DNA of 10,487 nt from Flavobacterium sp. (GTDB lineage: Bacteria; Bacteroidota; Bacteroidia; Flavobacteriales; Flavobacteriaceae). The position numbers were made by a program, and so were the translations under genes. Position 1 is the stretch's first letter, and each line of letters opens with the position of its first letter. The stretch covers positions 1-10,487 of the forward strand of contig SXQR01000028.1 in the NCBI GenBank assembly GCA_005792865.1. Reading direction: 5' to 3'. Under the pieces are notes generated by a model. It was not told the origin of the DNA. It was given only the letters and a program-made list of their open reading frames with translations, and made no database searches. Below, piece after piece: positions 6,302-10,487 of this stretch.

Positions 6302-7903
6302 TTATCCGCGAGGGGCGCCTTCCATGATTTCGGCGTTGGCAAACTCTTCGAACTTGGCAAAGTTGTCACGGAATTTGAGCGCGAGCTCCCGTGCCTTTTC
6401 GTCATAAAGCGCCTTGTCTTCCCAGGTGTTGCGGGGGTTGAGAATTTCGTCAGGGACGTTCGGGCATGATTGCGGCTGCGCAATTCCAAACACCTCGTGG
6501 TTCAAATATTCCACCTGGTCAAGCTCGCCGTTAAGGGCGGCGGTGATCATCGCGCGTGTATACTTCAGTTTCATCCGGTGTCCTACGCCATAAGGGCCTC
6601 CGGTCCAGCCGGTATTGATGAGCCAAACCTTTACGTCAGCTTCCTTCATCTTCTTGCTTAGCATTTCGGCGTAACGCGTAGGATGCAGCGGCATGAACGG
6701 CGCGCCGAAACAGGCCGAAAAGTTGGGCTGTGGCTCGTTAACGCCGGCCTCTGTTCCTGCAACTTTCGCGGTATATCCTGATATAAAGTGATAGGCCGCC
6801 TGCCCTGGTGTCAATCTTGAGATCGGAGGCAGGATGCCGAAAGAATCCGCAGTCAGGAAAAAAATATTCTTTGGGTTGCGCCCTATCGATCCGGGCTGGA
6901 TGTTGTCGATGTGGTAAATAGGATAGCTTACGCGTGTATTTTGGGTGATCGAAATGTCTTCAAAATCCACCTCATTGGTGCCTTCCTTGTACACGATGTT
7001 CTCGAGGATTGCACCGCGTTTGATGGCACGGAAAATATCCGGCTCGTTTTCCTCGGTCAGGTTGATGACCTTCGCGTAGCATCCGCCTTCAAAATTGAAG
7101 ACCGTGTTCTCGCTGGTCCAACCGTGCTCGTCGTCGCCAATGAGCTTGCGGTTGGGATCGGCAGACAAGGTAGTCTTGCCCGTTCCCGAAAGCCCGAAGA
7201 ATATCGCCGTGTCACCCTGTTCGCCAACATTGGCGCTGCAGTGCATAGGGAGTGCGTTCTTATAGACCGGAAGGATGAAATTAAGTGCCGAGAAAATGCC
7301 TTTCTTCATCTCGCCCGTATACCCGGTTCCGCCCACAAGCGCGATTTTCCGCGTAAAGTCCAAAATGGCAAAGTTGTGCTGGCGCGTACCGTCAACTGCG
7401 GGATCGGCCTTGAAGCCCGGCGCGCAGATCACGTGCCAGTCGGGTGAAAAAGATTCCAGTTCCGAAGCTTCGGGACGCAGGAACATGTTGTAGCAAAAGA
7501 GGTTTGACCAGGGTGTTTCGGTCACGGCGCGAACGTTGAGCCTGTAATTCGGATCGGCACAAACATAGCTGTCGCGCACAAACACTTCCTTATTGGAAAG
7601 GTACGCGGTCATCTTGTCATAAAGCGCATTGAATTTCGCCGGTTCGAAAGGGATGTTCACTTTGCCCCACCAAACCTTGTCGGCGGTAACCGCGTCCTTG
7701 ACGATAAAGCGGTCCTGCGGTGAGCGGCCGGTAAATTCACCGGTATTGATGGCGAGTGCGCCGGTGGAGGATTCGGTGCCCTGTCCCTTCGCGATCGTGA
7801 TGTCGTGAAGTTCGTCGGGGCTCAGCTGGTATTGAACGTTGGCATTTCTTATTCCAAGACCTTCTAACGAAATCGATTTCGTAGACAGTGTGTTCTGATC
7901 CAT
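6302..7903 (-). CDS. pckA: Phosphoenolpyruvate carboxykinase (ATP)
   Basis: A 533-residue cytoplasmic enzyme interconverting oxaloacetate plus ATP and phosphoenolpyruvate plus CO2 plus ADP, the entry step of gluconeogenesis; in some Bacteroidota it also runs towards oxaloacetate. All key motifs of the ATP-dependent class are present: TGRSPQDRF (58-66) with the substrate arginine Arg60; YTGEMKKGIF (195-204) with the metal/substrate lysine in KK; HCSANVG with metal-binding His221; the P-loop GLSGTGKTTLS (237-247); the kinase-2 motif IGDDEHGW (255-262) with Asp257/258; and TRVSYPIYHI (323-332) with Arg324. The length is typical for this class and clearly shorter than the GTP class. ATG 7903 follows a consensus promoter by a short leader and yields a normal N-terminus. 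Monocistronic: own promoter and terminator. Confidence 0.96.
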   Translation of the reverse strand: MDQNTLSTKSISLEGLGIRNANVQYQLSPDELHDITIAKGQGTESSTGALAINTGEFTGRSPQDRFIVKDAVTADKVWWGKVNIPFEPAKFNALYDKMTAYLSNKEVFVRDSYVCADPNYRLNVRAVTETPWSNLFCYNMFLRPEASELESFSPDWHVICAPGFKADPAVDGTRQHNFAILDFTRKIALVGGTGYTGEMKKGIFSALNFILPVYKNALPMHCSANVGEQGDTAIFFGLSGTGKTTLSADPNRKLIGDDEHGWTSENTVFNFEGGCYAKVINLTEENEPDIFRAIKRGAILENIVYKEGTNEVDFEDISITQNTRVSYPIYHIDNIQPGSIGRNPKNIFFLTADSFGILPPISRLTPGQAAYHFISGYTAKVAGTEAGVNEPQPNFSACFGAPFMPLHPTRYAEMLSKKMKEADVKVWLINTGWTGGPYGVGHRMKLKYTRAMITAALNGELDQVEYLNHEVFGIAQPQSCPNVPDEILNPRNTWEDKALYDEKARELALKFRDNFAKFEEFANAEIMEGAPRG

Positions 7904-7937
7904 AAAAGAGGCGTTAATTGTGTTGTAAACTAGGAGG

Positions 7938-7945
7938 CAAAAGTA
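7938..7945 (-). promoter_or_regulatory. -7 element of the pckA promoter
   Basis: Read on the minus strand this is TACTTTTG, a full TAnnTTTG match identical to the GCDH-type and mannosyltransferase promoters. The -33 region has no TTG at the expected distance, so an activator may be needed. The start codon is 34 bp downstream. Confidence 0.6.
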
Positions 7946-7962
7946 AAAATTAATATTTAGAA

Positions 7963-7977
7963 ACGTTTTGGTAACGT
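7963..7977. promoter_or_regulatory. Inverted repeat upstream of pckA (candidate regulator site)
   Basis: ACGTT (7963-7967) and AACGT (7973-7977) form a perfect inverted repeat with the 5-bp centre TTGGT. It lies 17 bp upstream of the pckA -7 element, overlapping the -33 region and ending just beyond the DUF423 stop. The position fits an activator or repressor site, which would make sense for a carbon-source-controlled gene. No regulator is identified. Confidence 0.35.
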
Positions 7978-7983
7978 GGGATT

Positions 7984-8370
7984 TTATGTTTTTTTGCGCA
8001 GAAAATCGATAAAAAGCAGCAACCAGGCGACAACGAGCAGGACCCCGCCAAGAGGCGTGATGAAGACGATGGGACGAAAGTCGAAGCCCGTCAGCCCGGC
8101 GGTCGAGATCAGGTACAATGACCCGGAAAAAAGAACGATTCCCGATGCCGCCAGCAAGGCCGAAGCCCGTCTCGCCTTACGGCCAAGCACCGTTACCGAT
8201 CCGATGGCCAGCAACAGCAAGGCATGGTAAAATTGGTAACGTACGGCGGTCTCAAAAATTGCCGCGCGGCTTTCCTCCAGCGCATCTTTTAACGCATGAG
8301 CGCCAAATGCGCCCAAGATCACCGCGGTCATTCCAAAAAAGGCGGCGGCGGCAAGAATCTTCTTTTCCAT
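7984..8370 (-). CDS. DUF423 membrane protein
   Basis: A 128-residue inner-membrane protein of the DUF423 (YgdD-like) family, function unknown. Four hydrophobic segments lie at about 5-23, 46-63, 70-90 and 103-124. Family signatures are ILGAFGAHAL (18-27) after the first segment, RYQFYHALLLL (44-54) leading into the second, FSGSLYL (81-87) and ITPLGG (104-109). The length is normal for the family. It has its own -7 element and is divergent from the saccharopine-dehydrogenase-family gene. The downstream pckA also has its own promoter 38 bp after this stop, and no terminator is visible between them, so some read-through into pckA is possible. The physiological role cannot be deduced from the context. 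Confidence 0.9.
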   Translation of the reverse strand: MEKKILAAAAFFGMTAVILGAFGAHALKDALEESRAAIFETAVRYQFYHALLLLAIGSVTVLGRKARRASALLAASGIVLFSGSLYLISTAGLTGFDFRPIVFITPLGGVLLVVAWLLLFIDFLRKKT

Positions 8371-8384
8371 AAAAAAGGTTTCGG

Positions 8385-8392
8385 CAAAGTTA
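8385..8392 (-). promoter_or_regulatory. -7 element of the DUF423 gene
   Basis: On the minus strand this reads TAACTTTG, a full match to TAnnTTTG, 14 bp before the ATG at 8370. No TTG is present 17-21 bp upstream. It faces away from the -7 element at 8421-8428, with 28 bp between them, so the two promoters overlap in their upstream parts. Confidence 0.55.
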
Positions 8393-8420
8393 CCTTAATC
8401 GACGCGATAAACAGAATCCT

Positions 8421-8428
8421 TACCTTTG
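8421..8428 (+). promoter_or_regulatory. -7 element of the saccharopine-dehydrogenase-family gene
   Basis: TACCTTTG is a full match to TAnnTTTG, 17 bp before the ATG at 8446. The leader is short and ends in an A-rich run directly before the start codon, a common substitute for a Shine-Dalgarno site in Bacteroidota. The -33 half is poor (TCG at the 19-bp position). Confidence 0.55.
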
Positions 8429-8445
8429 CAGCCTAAGCAAAAAAA

Positions 8446-9810
8446 ATGAGAAACATCCTGATTGTCGGAGCGGGGCGTTCGGCGTCCTCACTGATCCGAT
8501 ATCTGCTCGATAAATCCATTGCCGAAGACCTCCACCTGGTCATCGCCGACCTTTCCCCCGAAACCGCTTCCCGCAAGACCGGCGGGCATCCGCGCGCAAC
8601 CCCCGTTGCCCTGGACATTGCCGACGGCGACCAGAGGCGCTCCCACATTGCCGCCGCCGACCTGGTGATCTCAATGTTGCCGGCCATGCTGCACACCCAG
8701 GTTGCCCGCGACTGCATCGATCTGGGCAAGCACCTGGTCACCGCGTCGTATATCAGCGAGGCGATGCAAAGCCTGGATGCCGAGGCGCGCGCCAGGGGCC
8801 TGGTCTTCATGAACGAGATCGGGCTTGATCCCGGCATCGACCACATGAGCGCGATGAAGGTGATCGACGGCATCAGGCAAAAGGGTGGTAAGATGATCCT
8901 GTTCGAGTCGTTTTGTGGCGGCCTCGTGGCTCCTGAATCCGATGACAACCTTTGGAACTACAAATTTACCTGGGCGCCAAGAAACGTTGTGCTGGCGGGC
9001 CAGGGCGGGGCGGCCAAATTCATCCAGGAGGGCACCTATAAATATATACCCTACCACAGGCTTTTCCGGCGTACGGAATTCCTCGAGGTGGAAGGCTACG
9101 GGCGTTTTGAGGGATATGCAAACCGCGATTCGCTTAAGTACCGAAGCGTTTACGGGCTTGACAACGTCCTCACTATGTACCGCGGCACGATCCGCCGGGT
9201 CGGCTTCTCAAAAGCCTGGAACATGTTCGTGCAGCTGGGCATGACCGACGACACTTACATCATCGACAATTCCGAAAATATCAGCTACAGGGAATTTACC
9301 AACCTATTTTTGCCATACCATCCCACAGATTCGGTAGAGATCAAGCTTCGGCTGCAGTTGGGGATCGACCAGGACGATATCATGTGGGACAAACTTCTCG
9401 AACTGGAGCTGTTCAATCCCAACAAGGTCGTCGGCATCAAGAATGCCACGCCGGCGCAAATACTCGAAAAGATACTTTCGGACAAATGGACGCTCAATCC
9501 AAATGACAAGGACATGATCGTGATGTACCACAAGTTTGGGTATGAATTGAACGGGGAACAGCATCAAATCGATTCCAAAATGGTCTGCATCGGTGACGAC
9601 CAAACCTATACCGCGATGGCCAAGACCGTGGGGCTGCCGGTTGCGATGGCGGCGCTGCAGATCCTAAACGGAAAGATCACGACCCCCGGCGTACAACTGC
9701 CGTTGTCTCGTGAAGTTTATGAACCCATTCTTGAAGAACTGGAGATGTTCGGCGTGCAGTTCAAGGAGACAGAGATGCCTTACATCGGATACAACCCCGA
9801 TAAGCTTTAA
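8446..9810 (+). CDS. Saccharopine dehydrogenase family protein (LYS9-like)
   Basis: A 454-residue cytoplasmic NAD(P)-dependent oxidoreductase. The N-terminal Rossmann domain opens with ILIVGAGRSASSLI (4-17), and the strand ending in IADLS (33-37) carries the expected acidic residue for the cofactor ribose. Next come VISMLPA (74-80), LVTASYIS (97-104) and the family signature GLDPGIDHM (126-134), then CGGLVAPES (157-165) at the substrate domain. The cofactor domain is rejoined near the C-terminus (YTAMAKTVGLPVAMAALQIL, 388-407). In LYS9-type enzymes this fold interconverts saccharopine with glutamate and 2-aminoadipate semialdehyde. Direction and exact substrate are not visible; lysine degradation is plausible because the window also encodes a GCDH-type enzyme. 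A related reaction, such as carboxynorspermidine formation, is an alternative. The stop overlaps that of the convergent kinase gene. Confidence 0.87.
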   Translation: MRNILIVGAGRSASSLIRYLLDKSIAEDLHLVIADLSPETASRKTGGHPRATPVALDIADGDQRRSHIAAADLVISMLPAMLHTQVARDCIDLGKHLVTASYISEAMQSLDAEARARGLVFMNEIGLDPGIDHMSAMKVIDGIRQKGGKMILFESFCGGLVAPESDDNLWNYKFTWAPRNVVLAGQGGAAKFIQEGTYKYIPYHRLFRRTEFLEVEGYGRFEGYANRDSLKYRSVYGLDNVLTMYRGTIRRVGFSKAWNMFVQLGMTDDTYIIDNSENISYREFTNLFLPYHPTDSVEIKLRLQLGIDQDDIMWDKLLELELFNPNKVVGIKNATPAQILEKILSDKWTLNPNDKDMIVMYHKFGYELNGEQHQIDSKMVCIGDDQTYTAMAKTVGLPVAMAALQILNGKITTPGVQLPLSREVYEPILEELEMFGVQFKETEMPYIGYNPDKL

Positions 9811-10487
9811 TTGAGCGGAATGTAGAAATGGAATGCGGCCCCCTCGCCCGGACGGCCTTCTGCGCGGATGAACCCGCGGTGGTTGTCGGCAATCTTGCGT
9901 GCGATGCTGAGCCCGATTCCCGTTCCCACATATTCCAGTTTGCCGTGGAGGCGCTGGAACAGGCCAAAGATCCTTTCGGCGTATTGCTGCTCGAAACCGA
10001 TGCCGTTGTCGCACACGGTAATCCTTCCGTAATCGGAATCGTGTGCCGGACCATCAAAGGATAACTCTGAACCCTTAAGGTCGGTCCGGGAAATCTTGAT
10101 GTGGAGCGGGCGTTCCGGATGTGCGAATTTCATCGAATTGGAGATCAGGTTGAAAATGACCTGCCGGAACTGGAACGGGATGACTTTCATTTCCCTGAGG
10201 TCCGAAACTTCCGTAATGCAACCGCTCGTATTGATTTCTTCCTGCAGCTCCCCGAAAATTTCCTCCATCATGTGGTTAAGGTTGAGCTTTCGGAATGATT
10301 TTTCGGCAATCTCGACCTGGGAAAAATCCAACAAATCACGGATCAAAGCCTGCATCCGCCCGGCTGCGTTCCCAATCCTTTCAAAATAATGCCTACCGTC
10401 CGGGGATAATTTATGGGCCTCCTTTTCCTCGATCCAACTGGTGAAGGTCTGGATCTTTCGCAGCGGTTCCTGGAGGTCATGGCTGGA
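9807..10487 (-). CDS. Sensor histidine kinase, C-terminal part
   Basis: The frame is open from the right edge to a stop at 9807, giving 226 residues; the N-terminus and sensor region lie outside the window. The fragment begins in the HisKA domain: SSHDLQEPLRKIQTF with His3 of the fragment as the phosphorylation site, followed by the dimerisation helix ending in MQALIRDLLDFSQVE (45-59). The HATPase_c domain follows: N-box FNLISNSMKF (112-121, Asn117), G1 box CDNGIGF (159-165, Asp160), F-box IFGLFQRL (173-180) and G2 box GTGIGLSIARKI (188-199). It should autophosphorylate and pass the phosphate to a response regulator, which is not seen here. The SHDLQEPLRKI form is frequent in PAS/GAF- or phytochrome-type hybrid kinases, so a cytoplasmic PAS sensor is likely but unseen. 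It ends at G2 without a receiver domain. Confidence 0.92.
   Translation of the reverse strand, partial: SSHDLQEPLRKIQTFTSWIEEKEAHKLSPDGRHYFERIGNAAGRMQALIRDLLDFSQVEIAEKSFRKLNLNHMMEEIFGELQEEINTSGCITEVSDLREMKVIPFQFRQVIFNLISNSMKFAHPERPLHIKISRTDLKGSELSFDGPAHDSDYGRITVCDNGIGFEQQYAERIFGLFQRLHGKLEYVGTGIGLSIARKIADNHRGFIRAEGRPGEGAAFHFYIPLN

Noticed and set aside
6911..7447. A 178-codon plus-strand open frame opposite pckA
   Set aside because: Antisense to the P-loop and substrate-binding region of an unmistakable PEP carboxykinase; no family resemblance.
8433..8948. A 171-codon minus-strand open frame opposite the saccharopine-dehydrogenase-family gene
   Set aside because: Serine/arginine/methionine-rich composition of an antisense frame, overlapping the promoter and N-terminus of a well-supported gene.
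1..10487. Search for tRNA, rRNA, CRISPR repeats, transposase genes, integrase sites or defence systems
   Set aside because: No repeated spacer-like array, cloverleaf, transposase motif or long terminal repeats were recognised by eye; the window is almost fully occupied by core metabolic genes.

Overview
The window looks like chromosomal core sequence of a member of Bacteroidota, most probably a Flavobacterium-like Flavobacteriaceae. Three things support this: gene content (DUF4271 next to hemD; polyprenol-phosphate mannosyltransferase, dihydroorotase and a DUF4296 lipoprotein in a row; a GCDH-type acyl-CoA dehydrogenase; a saccharopine-dehydrogenase-family protein); Bacteroidota-type promoters (TAnnTTTG, in one case with TTG 19 bp upstream) in front of several genes; and the absence of Shine-Dalgarno sequences before most starts. 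By eye the G+C is near 50 percent, which is high for Flavobacterium. I see no mobile element, tRNA, rRNA, CRISPR array or phage gene, and no broken gene.

Layout. 1-307 (minus) is the N-terminal part of a secreted protein with a carboxypeptidase-like regulatory domain, cut by the window edge. Divergent from it, 485-919 (plus) encodes a CHRD-domain lipoprotein. 994-2172 (plus) is the GCDH-type acyl-CoA dehydrogenase, with the clearest promoter in the window and a perfect inverted repeat over its -33 element. A hairpin terminator separates it from a convergent minus-strand operon: polyprenol-phosphate mannosyltransferase (4675 to 3953), dihydroorotase (3946 to 2609) and DUF4296 lipoprotein (2612 to 2220), with a 6-bp gap and a 4-bp ATGA overlap. 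Divergent from that operon, 4801-6235 (plus) carries the DUF4271 membrane protein and hemD. A second hairpin terminator lies between hemD and the convergent pckA (7903 to 6302). Upstream of pckA on the same strand is a DUF423 membrane protein (8370 to 7984). Divergent from it, 8446-9810 (plus) is the saccharopine-dehydrogenase-family protein, whose stop codon overlaps that of a convergent sensor histidine kinase. The kinase is present only from its H-box onward and runs off the right edge.

How the genes fit together. Most are housekeeping metabolism: pyrimidine synthesis (dihydroorotase), tetrapyrrole synthesis (HemD), gluconeogenesis/anaplerosis (PckA), lipid-linked mannose supply and amino-acid/acyl-CoA breakdown. 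GCDH and saccharopine dehydrogenase belong to the same lysine-to-crotonyl-CoA route in organisms that use it, but here they are 6 kb apart with separate promoters, so a link is only an inference. No clearly new multigene system is visible. The items most worth a second look are the conserved proteins of unknown function tied to essential pathways (DUF4296, DUF4271), the Gln-for-His change in dihydroorotase, and several inverted repeats in promoter regions.
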